A stretch of 64,000 bases of DNA from Charina bottae. Lineage: Eukaryota; Chordata; Lepidosauria; Squamata; Charinaidae. Of the stretch, positions 42,180 to 54,956 are shown piece by piece (position 1 is the stretch's first letter; the number at the start of each line of letters is the position of its first letter). The stretch covers positions 49,776,416-49,840,415 of the forward strand of contig JALMGJ010000003.1 in NCBI GenBank assembly GCA_023362775.1, written 5' to 3'. The notes under the pieces were generated by a model. The model was not told the origin of the DNA, made no database searches, and saw only the letters and a list, made by a program, of their open reading frames with translations. The position numbers and the translations under genes were made by a program.

Positions 42180-42592
42180 GAAAGCTTCAGATAAATTGTA
42201 TTGGTTTCAGAAAAGGATGATGTAAATGATCAATGGACTAAAAAATTAAGATCCATGAAGAAAGATTGAATGAGCTGGGTATGCTGAGCCTTACAGGAGT
42301 AGAATGGAGGGGTATATACCAGCTTTTTCAGGTTCCTGAATGGTCGGTGCATGGAAGAAGACTATCACTTGTTCTCTGACATCTCAGAGTAAGGGATATC
42401 TGGGATTAAGTTTAGGGAAGCAGATTTCAGCTGAGTATTAAGAAATTTTCTTAACAGAAGGAGAAGATTGACAATGGAGGTAGAGAGGTAATGATTGTTT
42501 TGTCACTGGAAGTATTCAGACAGAGGCTAGACGGGATTCTGGAGGTTGAACTGAATGGCCTACAAGTCTGCTTCCAACTCTTATGATTCTAT
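42180..42592 (+). mobile_element. CR1 LINE 3' UTR
   Basis: The order ...GAAGTATTCAGACAGAGGCT, AGACGGGATTCTGGAGG, GAATGGCCTACAAGTCTGCT, TCCAACTCTTATGATTCTAT G is the diagnostic CR1 3' end, with the ATTCTATG terminal octamer once. No ORF2 remains intact. Confidence 0.82.
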
Positions 42593-43399
42593 GCCACTTT
42601 CTTTTACCCCATCTTGCTTCCACCTTGATTATGTGTGCCTTGCTATATGAGTTCTTCTTTGCCCTCCTAATGGCACCGAACATTTATTCCAATATTTTTT
42701 CCCCCAAAATGCAAATACCATGACATAATTATTCACTATCAGTCAACTGGAGATATATTTATCACTATCTGCTCTTTCAGCAACAATGACTGTGTGTTCT
42801 CTTGAGTCAGGCTTTATCTCACACTGGTGGTCCAAAGCTTGACATCAGCATCCTTATTTCTTCCGCAGCATCATCTCTAGCAGCAGGATTGCACTTTGGT
42901 TTTACTCTGATATTCCATCAAGTTCAGAATAAGAAAGACCAAGACCCACAAACCACATCCAGGCCTGGCTTATGGGAGCTCTTTATCTATTCCCCAATTA
43001 TCCCCTGCCTCTGCTGCTGCCCAACATACTCCTGGACTTATTTTCATTGGCAAGGAAGCCGGACTGTCTTTTCCACAATTTCCATCCTACTGTCTTCTTA
43101 TAAAGCTAGTCCATGCAGACCACGCCCCTGTGTTTTTGACAGTGGAGGCATAGAAAGTTCTGGATGCCACTATTATGGAGTTGACTGCAAATAAACATTT
43201 GTTAAATTGATCTGGAACCATCATTAGAATCATGGTTCAGGCTGAACCATTTATCATCTAGTGTGTCAGTGGTTCCTTCCTAGTAGAGAGATGGGTCCAC
43301 TTACCATAAAATGTCTATATCAAATGTGGCCTTCAAAAATTTTACCATTCCCTGAAATATTTTCTAGTTTCTAGAATACTTTTAGAATATGTTGGATAA
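42593..43399. other. Unassigned, with a 130-codon frame of unknown nature
   Basis: 42802-43194 (+) is open for 130 codons but its translation shows no domain I know. An AATAAA follows at 43190. It could be an LTR or chance; I do not call a gene. Confidence 0.25.
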
Positions 43400-43485
43400 A
43401 CAGTTTATTATTTTTATTTATTTATTTTATTATTTGGATTTATCCCCGCCCATCTCTACCATGGCAGACTCTGGGCGGTTTACAA
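43400..43485 (-). mobile_element. L2-type LINE 3' tail, reversed
   Basis: (ATTT)n followed by CCCCGCCCATCTCTACCATG GCAGACTCTGGGCGGTTTAC, the inverse tail hairpin. Confidence 0.75.
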
Positions 43486-43924
43486 CCAGAACAGTTCCTT
43501 ATATTGCACAGTGGAAAATTAAGCAACATTTATTCATGTTTTTAAATCTAAGTTGTGCTAATGTTTAATAACTGACACTTATTAAGATATTGAATTATGT
43601 TCGTGCTTCATGATGCAATCTTTAAATAAACACTTCATAATTTTATAGAATTACAGAATTAGAAGGAAACAAATGAGACTTTACGTTTTGCATGTGGAAT
43701 GCTCCATCAAATTTGTCAATTTTTCTCCTACTATGGCATATGTTGATATAGAAAAGCCAGACATGATAACATGCTATGGAAAAGCTGAACATTTGGTCAT
43801 AGTTCTCCTTAGTTCTTTCCCCTGTATGATACTTGTTATTGTTCTTTAACTTAGTTGTATATCAGAAAGGAGCATAGGAACTAGAAATCAAATTACACTA
43901 AGGCTGTTATCCTATATCCACTTC

Positions 43925-44012
43925 CCATTGAACCCGCCCAGAGTCCCTTGTATGGGAGATGGGCGGGGAATAAATTTGAAAAATAAATAAATAAATAAAT
44001 AAATAAATAAAT
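43925..44012 (+). mobile_element. L2-type LINE 3' tail
   Basis: ACCCGCCCAGAGTCCCTTGT ATGGGAGATGGGCGGGG, AATAAATTTG, then (AAAT)n. Nearly identical to the tail at 40815-40860. Confidence 0.8.
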
Positions 44013-46555
44013 TTCAGCTGATTTCCTTCTGAGTACACAATTATTGGCTTGAACTTCTAACCAGTAGTGTTCTTTCTAATCTAAAGAAAAAGATTAGTGA
44101 GGGGTCTATTTTGCCTGCCTAAACAGAAATACTATAGTAACCTCTTAAAATATAATTGATAAATGCATAAAAACTATTACTCTTTGAACTTCAACATCAG
44201 TTAGCAAAATCCAATGAAAGGTAGACATTTTATGCCTTAATGATATAAATGCATCAATTTGCCACAAAGAGCAGCCAAGAATTTGGCAAACTTCCATGGT
44301 ATTTACTTAAAGGTGATAATACATTTTTAAAAAAAGCACTTGAAGCAAAATTTGTATTAAACACTGATGAACTTGTGTGGATTTATTATCAAATGCTTTT
44401 AGACTGTCTGTACCCTGCAGCATTTTTAAAAATTATTTCTAGAAATTAAGGAAGAGTCATATATCACTTGGATACATCAAATATCATGACAGGTTCTCTT
44501 TCTGCTCAGCCTCCCACTCGTTCCAATCATGCTATTTTCTATTGGGGAGGTGTGGTGGCAACGAGATTCACTTCAACAACACCCACAAATTGGCAAGCAT
44601 CCTGGCAAACCTAACTTCAGAAGTTTATTACAAGTATACAACATTGCTTAACATATTCACTTTGGTCATTTCAGATTTTATAGCTGAAAAAAGGGGAGAA
44701 ATGGAATCAGCCATTTTAGATTAGTTTTCTCATTCCGCCCACCTTGGAAGCAATTTGAAATTATCCTGGGTACATCTGAAACCAGGAGGAACCTCATTAG
44801 AGTACATGCAATTTTCTCCCATATTCCATCTTAAGATGCTGCCGTTGCAGACTTCATGACTTCATTGTCAAAACAGATGTTTCCTCCTCTCACCTTCCCA
44901 CCAACTTTTTGGAACATTCCCCGATCACGAGATTTGAGATAAAAAAAAAAAGCTTGCAGATTTTTGTGTCATTTGAGATGGCTCAATAAAAACTGCCTTA
45001 GTAATTTTTTTTCCCTTGAGATCAACACAATTTCTTTCTGTAAAACCCAAATAGAATCTCATTCTGAAGTTTATTATGGATTATTTTTTGTTCACATCAA
45101 GCTATTTGGGTGTAATTTTTCTTAGTATCAAAAAGGGATAAGTTGTTAAAACATACTGGCTTAGTTCATATCATGGGTGTCTGGAGGGAAGAGGCAATGG
45201 CACACAAATTATGAAATGTGCATTGCAACGTTGCAACATAATTTTGCCCCTTTTGTACATACATTGTGATGTCACACCAAGTACATAAGAGGTAGAACTT
45301 ACATCATGCTGTCACAACACAAGTTCTGTCATTTTAACAAAACCATGGCTTGTTGTGGACAACCCTGATTCACACATAATGCCTAATGTGATTTGCTTGT
45401 TTTTGGCTGAGCATAATATGCAAACCTCTCCATGAGATTTAACATCATGTGTGAACCGGTCCCTAATCACTTTGTCAACAGTGTTTTAAAATCCTGGCTC
45501 AGCATTATATGTGAATTTGTTCCAAATTCATTAAACTCTAATGGATATATAAAGGATAATTAAAATCTTTTCATCTCTTAGAATTTTTATTTTCTACAAT
45601 AAGTACCTGTCATGAATTTCTGCTAAAGCAGAAATATACATTTCTGCTTTAGGAGACAGCAAAACTGAAGACAGCTTTCTCATTTGAAGTCTAGGAAAAA
45701 GGCTACTAAATTTAATTAAATTTTAAAAAATGGAAGGAGGAATTTACAAGCAATCCAACTTCAGTATGGCCCCAGATTTATAGCAACACCTGCTTTGCCA
45801 ATTTTGGTATCTTGGTGGCCTCATGGGAACAGAGTCTGAGGAAAGGAGTAGAGGGAAAGAGTCCATGTACTAAGGACAGTCAAACAATAAATGGAATATG
45901 CACATCCATAAGTAATGCTCATTTACCTAGACCTGTATTATCACAGATTCTTGAAAGCTCCATGCCACCGAGCAATATATCTTACATGTGATATCAAGAT
46001 GTAATACTGATTAATCTTAAGACAGTTCAGTCTTCAACTGTATATCGTGTTCAAAACAAGAAGTAAATGGATATAACTCAAATGTCTGAGCCCCAGCCAA
46101 TGGATGAATTCTATCTAACATATGAATCTGATCTTCAAACTAGCTTAATTTTTCCTGTAGGACAGGCACAAAGGGTATCAGAGAACAATCTACCAAGTGG
46201 CGTGTTACAGTCGTGCATTGGAGGGTAAGCCATTGAAACTGACCACATGGACATTTACTGGATGGGATAGTTGAATGGGTGAAATATTGTCATGAAGCAG
46301 CCCCATCAGCAATAATGAAGGTAACTCAAAATGAAATTCACAACTTCCTCATTTGAAATTTGCATGTGTGCTGGCAACAAAATGCTTCTGGAAATGTATG
46401 CTTTTTGCATGTGCAGAACAAAAATGATCAGTTCTGTAATTTGTTGTCCTTCAGTGAGCTAATTAAGGAACCAGGAATATTTAGGTTTTTGATAAAAGGC
46501 CACCAGATTCCTCGTTAACATTGATGTTTGATTCAAACTTCATGGAGAAAATCTA
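44013..46555. other. Mostly unassigned
   Basis: 2.5 kb without a gene. 45330-45470 resembles the dispersed TTCACAC repeat (GATTCACACATAATGCC ... ACATCATGTGTGAACC). Confidence 0.35.
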
Positions 46556-46620
46556 TCTATGTGGTCTCAGAGTCAAAAATGACTTGATGGCACATAATCA
46601 ATGAATCAATCAATCAATCG
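46556..46620 (+). mobile_element. Retroposon 3' tail with (AATC)n
   Basis: CTCAGAGTCAAAAATGACTT GATGGCACATAATCAATGAA followed by TCAATCAATCAATC. The same tail (GACTTGATGGCACATGGTCA, (ATCA)n) recurs at 54957-54998. Looks like an RTE-type SINE or LINE terminus. Confidence 0.55.
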
Positions 46621-48900
46621 ATAGATTGATTCAAACTATCCCCAGTCAGTACCCTTGATTGACAGAAGCTCTGATACCCAAAAGTAAAAAATCCTGTTGA
46701 GAAGTTTGCAGTCTAATTACTGTATCTGTGAATGTGCAACTGAACAGTCCAAGTTTGAAAAAAGAAAGTGTTCCATAAGAAGTGGGCATACTTTTTAAAT
46801 TGCTCTCTCTTTAAATTTCTCTCTCCAACTTCGCCAGATAATACCCTCCAGCTAGAAAGAGGCCAACGAAATGGTTTGCAAGCAGTTTGCAATCTGAAGT
46901 TAGGGTAAATAAAAAGTTGAGAATTTGATTAAAGCTAGCTAAAGCTAAAATGGCACATTGGGACAAATGAAACAGTGTCTCTCTGGTAAACTGATGCCAG
47001 GAGCAGAAGTTTTGCTGTCTGTTCTTCAGTGTTTGCTTACTTCCAGAACATTTTGTTTCTCCATTTCTAAATAAAGTGTATTATAACAACAATATCACTA
47101 CAGTGCTTTCACATCCAAAGAAAGCTACAATTTTTATATCCCACCTGGATTGGAGGGATGTTTGCACTAGTTAATTTGAACAGAGTCAAAGCAAAAGGTA
47201 TCTCCTTTATAACAGATGTGTTTTGTTATTTATTATTTCTGAATAAAATGACATCGTTACTTTTGATGCTTTTAGCTTTCTGTTGCTTTCTCTTGAGAAC
47301 AGACAGTATTTACAATGTGCTTTCTTTTGTATTAGTATGAGACTGAGGACAAAAGAAATGATCTCTGTTGACACCACAGTATTTTTCAAACTTTCCTATA
47401 TTTAAATCATCAAAAAATAATGTTTCAACCATACTGCCTCACCTGATTAATTCAAGCGTAATTGTTATAATGGATAGATGGGTGAGAGGAAGCCATATAA
47501 AAAGATAGTTGCCTGCCCAAAGACAAAATCTCTTTGACATTTCATTATATGACTTTATTTGGTTTGAATCTAAATTGTTAACAATTCTTTTTTTATTGCA
47601 TAAGCTTTGACAGATTATTTAAACAGAAATCACACAAGAATGAAGATATAAAAAGCAAAGCAGAATATAAGCAACTACTAATAAAACGTAAGTAAAAACA
47701 TCATGCAAAAAAAAAGTTTTGCAATGCCTTCTCCACTCCACTCCACTCCACTCCCTTCCCCTCCCCTCCTCTCCCCTCCCCTCCCCTTCATTTAGTTCCC
47801 CAACCACTAACCACTAGCTAAATATTTGTACTATACTTCAAACATTAAACATTGGAGGTTATGGCTAGTATCTGTTCAAGTCATTTCATCTATTGCTTTT
47901 GATTGGTCTCACAACTCTTTTCCTAAAAACCATATTCCAAAAATATGGATCTGAGTCTGAATCTACAGTAAATGATGCTCTGCTCAACATTTGCCCACAG
48001 TCTGGTATTGTAATTGGGAGAACATAATAATGCAAAAATAAATAGTATTGCAAAACTAAAAAGATGAGGTCTACTTATAGTTCCTTTTATACAGTATTTA
48101 TCTGAAGGAAAACTAATTTCTACCACCTCCCCCCATAAAATATCATTTAACTAGGAGAATCCTTTTAGGTCACTGAGAATATTATAAAGGAAGGAGAGAG
48201 GTTTTATTTTTCTAATCTTCCTCTGGGGGGAGGTCACCTTACATTCAGGGTTGTCTGCCTTTGGAGTAACTTTAGCAATTATCATCTTCATGTGTAGGTT
48301 TTGAATGTTTGGCAAATATATACAGTTTGTATCAAATGTAGATATAACATTGAGCGGAATTATTGACCTGGTTCAGTTTTAATCCTGAGAAAGCAGGAAT
48401 GAAACTCCTTCTTCTTGTTGCCTCTTTCCAAGAAATTTTGAAAATATTGTAATCTGCCTGTTCAATCCATGCTATTATTTTTGTGTAAAGAATTGGAAAA
48501 TGCCACATGTCTCAGGGAGTTAACAAAAACATTCCATTCTCTTGAGGCTAGAAGCCTATTCAGAAATTAATGAAGAAGTAGGCTTTGGAAAGTGGCTGGA
48601 TTTACCAATTCTACTGAACTATGGCTTGTTTTACCACAGTGGGTTGAACAAGCCATAATGGTCTATCTCACACATAAACCATGGTTTACAAGCCATGGGG
48701 GCTACATTTGCACAGCGTACTAGGCCAAAACTAAACTAAACAATTCACTTTTTGGGATGTATATAGCAGGCCAGCTACTTAATTAATTAACTATTTTCTG
48801 GTAATGGGATGGTTGAAATATTTGATTAGTTCTGTTTACCAAATATTGTAAGCAATCAAAGAGTAATAGGATAGTTTGGGGCCTCTCTGTCTCTTCTTCC
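46621..48900. other. Unassigned, low-complexity C/T tract
   Basis: No gene. A C-rich (CTCCA)n/(CCCCT)n tract lies at 47731-47790. 48604-48760 belongs to the dispersed TTCACAC/AAACCATGGTTTA repeat family. Confidence 0.35.
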
Positions 48901-48924
48901 ATGGCAAAGAATATATATGATGCA

Positions 48925-49487
48925 GGCAGGAACAGCATAAACTGAATGGCACAACCAAGTAGCTGGCATTGTGTACAGGAACATCTGCACAGCGTATGGG
49001 CTAGACCCTCCAATTTCCAGATGGGAGATTCCACAGAAGGTTGTGGAGAATGACAGGGCTAAGATCCTGTGGGACTTCCAGATCCAGACAGACAGGCAGG
49101 TACTGGACAATCAACCAGACATCGTGGTAGTAGACAAGGACCAGAAAACAGTGGTGGTGATCAATGTAGTGGTGCCAAGTGACAGAAACATCAGAAAGAA
49201 GAAGTATGAGAAGCTGGAGAAGTACCAGGGCCTGAAGGAAGAACTAGAGGAGATCTGGAAAGTAAAGGCCAAAGGGGTCCCAGTGGTGGTAGGAGCACTC
49301 GGGGCTGTGACTCCTAAGCTGGGAGAGTGGCTCCAGCAGATCCCAGGAACAACATCAGAGCTCTCTGTCCAGAAGAGTGCAATGGTAGGAACAGCTAAGA
49401 TACTGCGCAGAACCCTCAAACTCCCAGGCCTCTGGTAGAGGACCCGAGGTTGAGGAAGACACATACCACCCATAGGGGTGAGAAGGG

Positions 49488-49498
<11 letters not shown>
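48925..49498 (+). mobile_element. LINE C-terminal endonuclease-like fragment, 5'-truncated
   Basis: A retroelement C terminus followed within ~60 bp by (ATTT)n as a tail. The frame before 48971 reads MQAGTA*TEWHNQVAGIVYR, giving one stop. The rest is open to 49438 (see pseudogene entry). Confidence 0.7.
48971..49438 (+). pseudogene. LINE-encoded restriction-like endonuclease domain remnant
   Basis: 155 codons: NDRAKILWDFQIQTDRQVLD, NQPDIVVVDKDQKTVVVINV, VVPSDRNIRKKKYEKLEKYQ, then VPVVVGALGAVTPKLGEWLQ and KILRRTLKLPGLW and stop. The PD...(D/E)-x-K-like pattern followed by a P-S/G-D motif and a K/E-rich helix is the C-terminal domain seen in several RLE-type or otherwise unclassified vertebrate LINEs. 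Where relatives I know read VIDVAVP, this copy reads VINVVVP, so an acidic residue is lost. The upstream RT is absent. Confidence 0.65.
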
Positions 49499-49528
<30 letters not shown>

Positions 49529-49529
49529 T
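49491..49529. repeat. (ATTT)n microsatellite
   Basis: About 9 units; probably the expanded tail of the preceding LINE. Confidence 0.95.
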
Positions 49530-49554
49530 CAATCACACTTATATCACCTTATAT

Positions 49555-49558
<4 letters not shown>

Positions 49559-49585
<27 letters not shown>
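49559..49585. repeat. (TG)n microsatellite
   Basis: 13 TG units left of the SINE. Confidence 0.95.
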
Positions 49586-49586
<1 letters not shown>

Positions 49587-49592
49587 TTCACA

Positions 49593-49916
49593 ATGGGGTG
49601 CGATAGCTCAGTGGTTAAGACGCCAGGCTTGTCGATCAGAAGGTTGGTGGTTCGAGACCCGAGTGCTGCGTGACGGAGTGAGCTCCCGCACTCGCCCCAG
49701 CTCTTGCCAACCTAGCAATTCGAAAGCATGCAAATGCAAGTAGATAAATAGGTACCACTTCGGTGGGAAGGTAACAGCATTCCACACACATCATGCCGGC
49801 CACATGACCACAGAAGTGTCTTCAGACAGCTCTGGCTCTTCAGCTAAGAAACGGAGATGAACACCGGCCCCTAGAGTCGGACATGACTGTGCAGGGGAAA
49901 ACCTTTACCTTTACTA
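49593..49916 (+). mobile_element. tRNA-derived SINE, full length
   Basis: Same family as 20179-20494, with an intact head GGTGCGATAGCTCAGTGGTT and B box GGTTGGTGGTTCGAGACCCG, the AGTAGATAAATAGGTACCAC body and a GAGTCGGACATGACTGTGC tail with AACCTTTACCTTTA. It is the best preserved copy. It lies between (TG)n and (CA)n, and TATTCACA flanks it on both sides, possibly as TSD. Confidence 0.9.
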
Positions 49917-49926
49917 TATACAGTAT

Positions 49927-49928
<2 letters not shown>

Positions 49929-49977
<49 letters not shown>
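49929..49977. repeat. (CA)n microsatellite
   Basis: 24 CA units right of the SINE. Confidence 0.97.
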
Positions 49978-49980
<3 letters not shown>

Positions 49981-50943
49981 AATATAGTATATAATATTCT
50001 TTAGTTAAATGTTACTCATTAACAAAGCCAAAACCAAGTGAGCATGAAGGTTGAAGAACGATAACTGTCTAATAGTTACAGTAGCTTCTTCTTCACTGCT
50101 TTGTACTTCAGTATAAACACTGGAATACAAAGCAGAAGCCCACGCCAGGAAACTTATGTGACCATCCCCTAAGAAACCCTTAATTATCTTAGAGAAATGT
50201 TCTGTCCTAAAGCTTGTAATGCTAAACTGTTTGTAGTATTTTTCTTTAAAATCTCTGTGAACAACAACCAGGCAATCAGTAAATAAGAAATATGTGCACA
50301 CTGCATCCATTTTGAAGGGCACATGAGTATAGTATTCACTACTAAGCTATTTCCAGCGTAATGGTAAACATGTTTACTCACAAGGAACTGTGTGTTCAAT
50401 AAAGATGACATGCAAGTGTGCAAAATAATGCACCCTTGCTAAGTTGAGGCTAATCTTTTCCTAATCAATCTTCTATACAGGATGCAGAATTCATGCAACA
50501 TCAATATATATTGTCCTCTGGTACTTGCCCTAAATAGAAAACCATGCATGAGAACCATCCTTAAAGCCTACCTCTCCTGCCTAGAAATAAGATACTTTAG
50601 CTAGGAAAAGCCTTAAGGCAATGTTTAGCTAGTGAGTTTGTGGTTGATATTGAAATTGAGTTGGATCCAAATTAAATTAGTCATATTTAGGTGTTATTGA
50701 AATTAATGTGACAAATTAATCATGACTAATTTAAGTTCCAATGATTTATAGATCTAAAGTATAATTAATGAGATAATGAAGTGAAATAGTCTGGAAGTTT
50801 TGTAACAGAACGTGGTGACCTAGCCACAACCTTGATTGGCTGCATTGGTTATGTAAATCTCCTCTCCTGCAATGTTTCTCAACTAGTGGGCCAGGTACCA
50901 TTGGTGATACAAGAAAAAGCCTAGGTGGGATGTGACTCTCTTC
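49978..50943. other. Unassigned sequence
   Basis: Nothing recognised. Confidence 0.35.
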
Positions 50944-50951
50944 CTCTAATG

Positions 50952-51089
50952 CAGAGTTTCTCAACCTTGGCCACTTTAAGATGTGTGGACTTCAACTCTC
51001 AGAATTCCCCAGCCAGCATGGGGTCTGGCTGGGGAATTCTAGGAGTAGAAGTCCATACATCTTAAAGTGGCCAAGGTTGAGAAACACTG
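50952..51089. mobile_element. Foldback hAT MITE, 138 bp
   Basis: Almost a complete palindrome: CAGAGTTTCTCAACCTTGGC, CACTTTAAGATGTGTGGACT... and its inverse ...CATCTTAAAGTGGCCAAGGT TGAGAAACACTG, with AGAATTCCCCAGCC at the centre. Flanks CTCTAATG (50944-50951) and TTCTAATG (51090-51097) match at 7 of 8. Confidence 0.9.
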
Positions 51090-51097
51090 TTCTAATG

Positions 51098-51646
51098 TTT
51101 GCATAGGAGAATGAGGGGAAGAGAGTAGAGCAGGAAGGCAGAACAACCACTTGCCAGTCCAGTGAGCTGAGATAGGCTGATCTGTTGATCATGGCCACAG
51201 TGGCAGCATTGCAACAGGGAAAAGTAGAAGTAGAAGGGGGATGGTGATGGGGATGGAGAAACACACCTCTGATATTGTTACTGGGAAAGACACCCCACCC
51301 TTGTAGCCTCCTTTTGTATGTGTTGGAGAGAGGTGAGTATTAAACGATAGCCCATAAGCATTTATATAGAAGTGTTGCCAGCCATGAGGCATAGTTCAGG
51401 ATTTGTCTAGTTGTGAGGTGGGAGCTGTATAAATATTTCCATGTAACTGAACCAACATGTTTGACATTGTGTTATAGTATTCCAGTGTGGGAAGAGATCC
51501 TTTTTAATTGATGCATTTATTTGATTTGTGCTATTGTGGTTGTATTGTCCTTACTCTGGGGAGATTTGATTTTCCTTTGACTGAGATGCTAGTTGGTGAA
51601 ATGCAACCAGAGGATCCTACTTAATAAGTTGGAATTATTATCTCAT
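51098..51646. other. Unassigned sequence
   Basis: Nothing recognised. Confidence 0.3.
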
Positions 51647-51657
51647 CCTGAAATTAT
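51647..51657 (+). repeat. 11-bp TSD of BovB tail, left
   Basis: CCTGAAATTAT, repeated exactly at 51782-51792. Confidence 0.85.
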
Positions 51658-51781
51658 ATTCTGGAGGTGACAGACTCAACCATGGGGGAGCTGGGGATGG
51701 TGACGGCCGACAGGAAGCTCTGGCTTGGGCTGGTCCATGAAGTCACGAAGAGTCGGAAGCGACTGAACGAATAAACAACAA
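51658..51781 (+). mobile_element. BovB LINE 3' end, 124 bp, with perfect TSD
   Basis: Same 3' terminal sequence and the same 5' breakpoint (TCTGGAGGTGACAGACTC) as 25317-25439, one base different (T for G in the RKLW-R codon). Ends AATAAACAACA. Perfect 11-bp TSD. Confidence 0.9.
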
Positions 51782-51792
51782 CCTGAAATTAT
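51782..51792 (+). repeat. 11-bp TSD of BovB tail, right
   Basis: CCTGAAATTAT. Confidence 0.85.
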
Positions 51793-52936
51793 TTCAACCT
51801 GAGATTATTCTTTTCCTTGTGTTGTAGAGTTACAGCACTAAAAAACTGCCAAAAGTAATACTATAATTGTTAATACTTACTCTAATAAATATAAATATAA
51901 TAACATATGTGTTATTATATAAATAACAGGCAAACATACAAACACCGTTCTTGAAAAAGTAGAGTTTTTATTTCTATCTTGAAGGGATCCAGGTTCTTTT
52001 ATAAAATAATTAGAGAGTTAGAAAACAAAACATTGAGCATAACCATTTAAACAAAAAATATTTGAACCTTTAATGCACTTTAGTAAACAAAAATTATTTA
52101 CACCTTTTTCATACTGTGTTAAGGATATATTATCATTTTATTTTAAAGAACAATAACCAGAAGAACAGTTCCTTTCAAACGACCTTTGGCCAAAGTCATA
52201 CAGGATGTCTGAGGCTTGACTAGGAAGTCTACCTTCTCCTGAATTCTAATTCTATGCAACCTGAATTAGAAGTCCAGAACACTTTATTAGCATGTTCCTA
52301 CTTGAGTATATAAGAAGTAAAATGGGTTATTGCTTAGCCTCCATCCTTGTTCTCAGTCCAAAGTTGAAAGAATGCTGTTCCACCTCCTACAGCTGTTCTG
52401 GATCGCTGCTTTTCAGCCTTCTTGACTTGGGCCACATACCCGTTGTAGCCCACTTGGAGTAACAAATCAGTCCCTTGGCAACTGGTCCTTGGAAGGCTTG
52501 CGAAAGAGCCAAGCAATACATTTCCTTCCCATTCCTACAAGCCAGAGCTTTCCTTTTTGACTAGATTGAAATCTGCTCCACATTCAACTCAGGAGAGATA
52601 AGTGTTCTCATTTCAGCTTCTTTTCTTTTTGTTCTGCCACCTGTCCAGCTCCTTCTCTTCCCTGCCTTGATTATCAAATAAATAAATACATTTCTTCACA
52701 CCCCAGGAGCAGTAGCAACAGTGCCCCTTTCAGATGCTCTACAGGCCAAGGATAGGCGATGCAGAGGGTTGCAGACACCTCTTGTGGCTCCACCAGGCTT
52801 CATAACCCCCTTGACTTAATTTTTTTATAAGGGGTTTTTAATTAAAATGAAATGAAATGGGAAGCTGGCAATAAAACACTAATCTTTGGGATCATCTTTA
52901 TTTCCAAAAATGTCTCTGGGCCTCAACCATACAAAT
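51793..52936. other. Unassigned sequence
   Basis: Nothing recognised. Confidence 0.35.
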
Positions 52937-53224
52937 TCATAGAACAAAGCTTTCCAAACTTTTCATGTTGGCGACACACACCAACGGCGGCGGCGGTGGC
53001 AGTGGTGCGGCGGTGGCAGTGGCAGCAGCGCGGCCTGCGGTGTCCTGGTGTGTGCAAACCCGGAAGCACTGATGGGGGGAACCGGAAGAAGCGGCACCCC
53101 CGCCAATCAGCGCCGCCGCCGTTTCCCCCATCAGCGCTTCCAGGTTTGCGTGCGACACACCAGGACACCGCAGGCAACACAGTAGTATGTTACAACACAC
53201 ACTTTGGAAAGCTATGTCATAGAA
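52937..53224. mobile_element. GC-rich hAT MITE with perfect 8-bp TSD
   Basis: TCATAGAA at 52937-52944 and 53217-53224 bracket a 272-bp element with ends CAAAGCTTTCCAAAC and (inverse) CTTTGGAAAGCTATG. The core is rich in CGG/CCG and holds an inverted GGAAGCACTGATGGGGG / CCCCCATCAGCGCTTCC pair. Same family as 41526-41821. The frames inside (85-125 codons) are not genes. Confidence 0.92.
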
Positions 53225-54956
53225 AATGAACATGGTGACTGGCTGCAGGTAAGTGCTTTCTTTGAAACTGTAGTCTCCTGCTTAGGAAAATACACACACA
53301 CAAAGGTAAGCTAGGATGGTAAGAAGATTTTAGGGAATAACCTCACCAGTTTGCCTTTTGATAATGGTGTTTTGTGACAGGCAACACCACCTTGGTAATC
53401 ATTTAATTAATAGGCAAAATTATTACCTTCACCAGCCTTCTTTTTTCTTCTTTCATGCCAGGCTGAGCCTAAAATTCAGGATAGATGGATGCCATCCCAC
53501 CTATTCTAAAAACCCAGTAGGGGTATGAGATATGAAAATGGAGCACATATATTGTTACATGTTTCCTTTCAAAATTTTAACAGACAACTCTTTTAAAGCT
53601 ACCTATCTAGGTTGAACCTCCATTCCCTTGAGGTTGGATAAAGTCCTCTAAGTGATGAAGGTCTCTACACCAGGCAACCTGATTGAGCCTTAATCTGTTT
53701 TAATACCACTGGTTATTTTTCTCTGGTCATGACTGCAATGTATCCTATCTCAATGGGGATGAAATGAGCAAGGACTGTTCAGTTTCTCCTGAACTTGGAC
53801 AGAAGAATCTAAGCTTGCTCTTGATTGAGGGCTAAATCGGCATCTTCTGCCTCTTTCTTCTTGTCTTCCTATTTATGAGTCTGCTAAATATTAGCTACTG
53901 CTCCTCAAATGATTCTTACTATCCCCCTCTTTCATTTAGTAGCACACATACAGTTAAGGTGTTTTCTTAAGATTTACTGTTCTTGTTCTGTAAACCTTGT
54001 GGCTGCTCAAGATATAACACATGAAGCTAAGCAGTTAATTCATATGAAAAGACCCTGGAAAATAAAAGTAAGTGGAGACAAGCTACTGCATTAAATGAAA
54101 TTTGGGCATTTTGCATTGATGTGACTTGTAACTAGGTGTCATGTCACCCTGAGTAACAAAACAAATCATATGTAGTCCAACCCCAAAGTGCCCCGATCAT
54201 TGCCCTGGTAAACAGCAGAGAAGATAATATACTTTCTTTCCTGGATGCAACCAAATGCAGTGATGCTGGTCTAGAGAAAAATCTCTTGCTCCACTCTGTG
54301 TAATGGTGCTTAGAGAGGAAAAATTACTTTCAAATAATCAATGCACTCTACTCTTCTCTGACCCAATTCAAAAAGACTCCTTATTCCCAACAGGCTTCAA
54401 TATAATCCATTCCTCACCAAACCCTAAGGCAATCATCATCATTAGGCTAAAGTGCTTGACTGAAATATGCAGGACTAAATTAGCTCTTTTAATTTCTGCA
54501 CATCAACTGGTTTTGTTACCGAAAAGCAAATGCTTTGTTCACCATTATCAGGTCGTGAAGTTAAAGCCTCTGCATTATAAATCTTTCCAATATTTTCTTC
54601 TAGTTACATTCCCTGACAGATCTGAAACGCTGTGAGCTAAAAGCATGTCAGAAGACATGAGGGCCGTCCAAAACACACATCCCAGGGAGGCAGATAGAAA
54701 TTGCTTCCTCTAATGTACCTGAGTGCTTAAGAAACAATATTAGCTTGCATTTCCCAGGAGCATCCATGTATAAAGACAGGCTCAGAATGAGCAAATGACT
54801 GTCCGTAAAGCACTTGATTTAAGGGTGTCGGTTAAAAATTGATATTGTTATAGCAGAAAAAAAAGGTTATAGTTGTTTTTTAAAAATCTATAGTTAATCC
54901 ACAAAGTATTTAACCAACCTTCACAGAATATTCTACTTCTATTAGCTAATAGCCAA
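53225..54956. other. Unassigned sequence
   Basis: 1.7 kb without a credible gene or recognised element. Confidence 0.35.

Noticed and set aside
42802..43194. 130-codon open frame
   Set aside because: No domain, no homology that I recognise, no good start context; length is compatible with chance.
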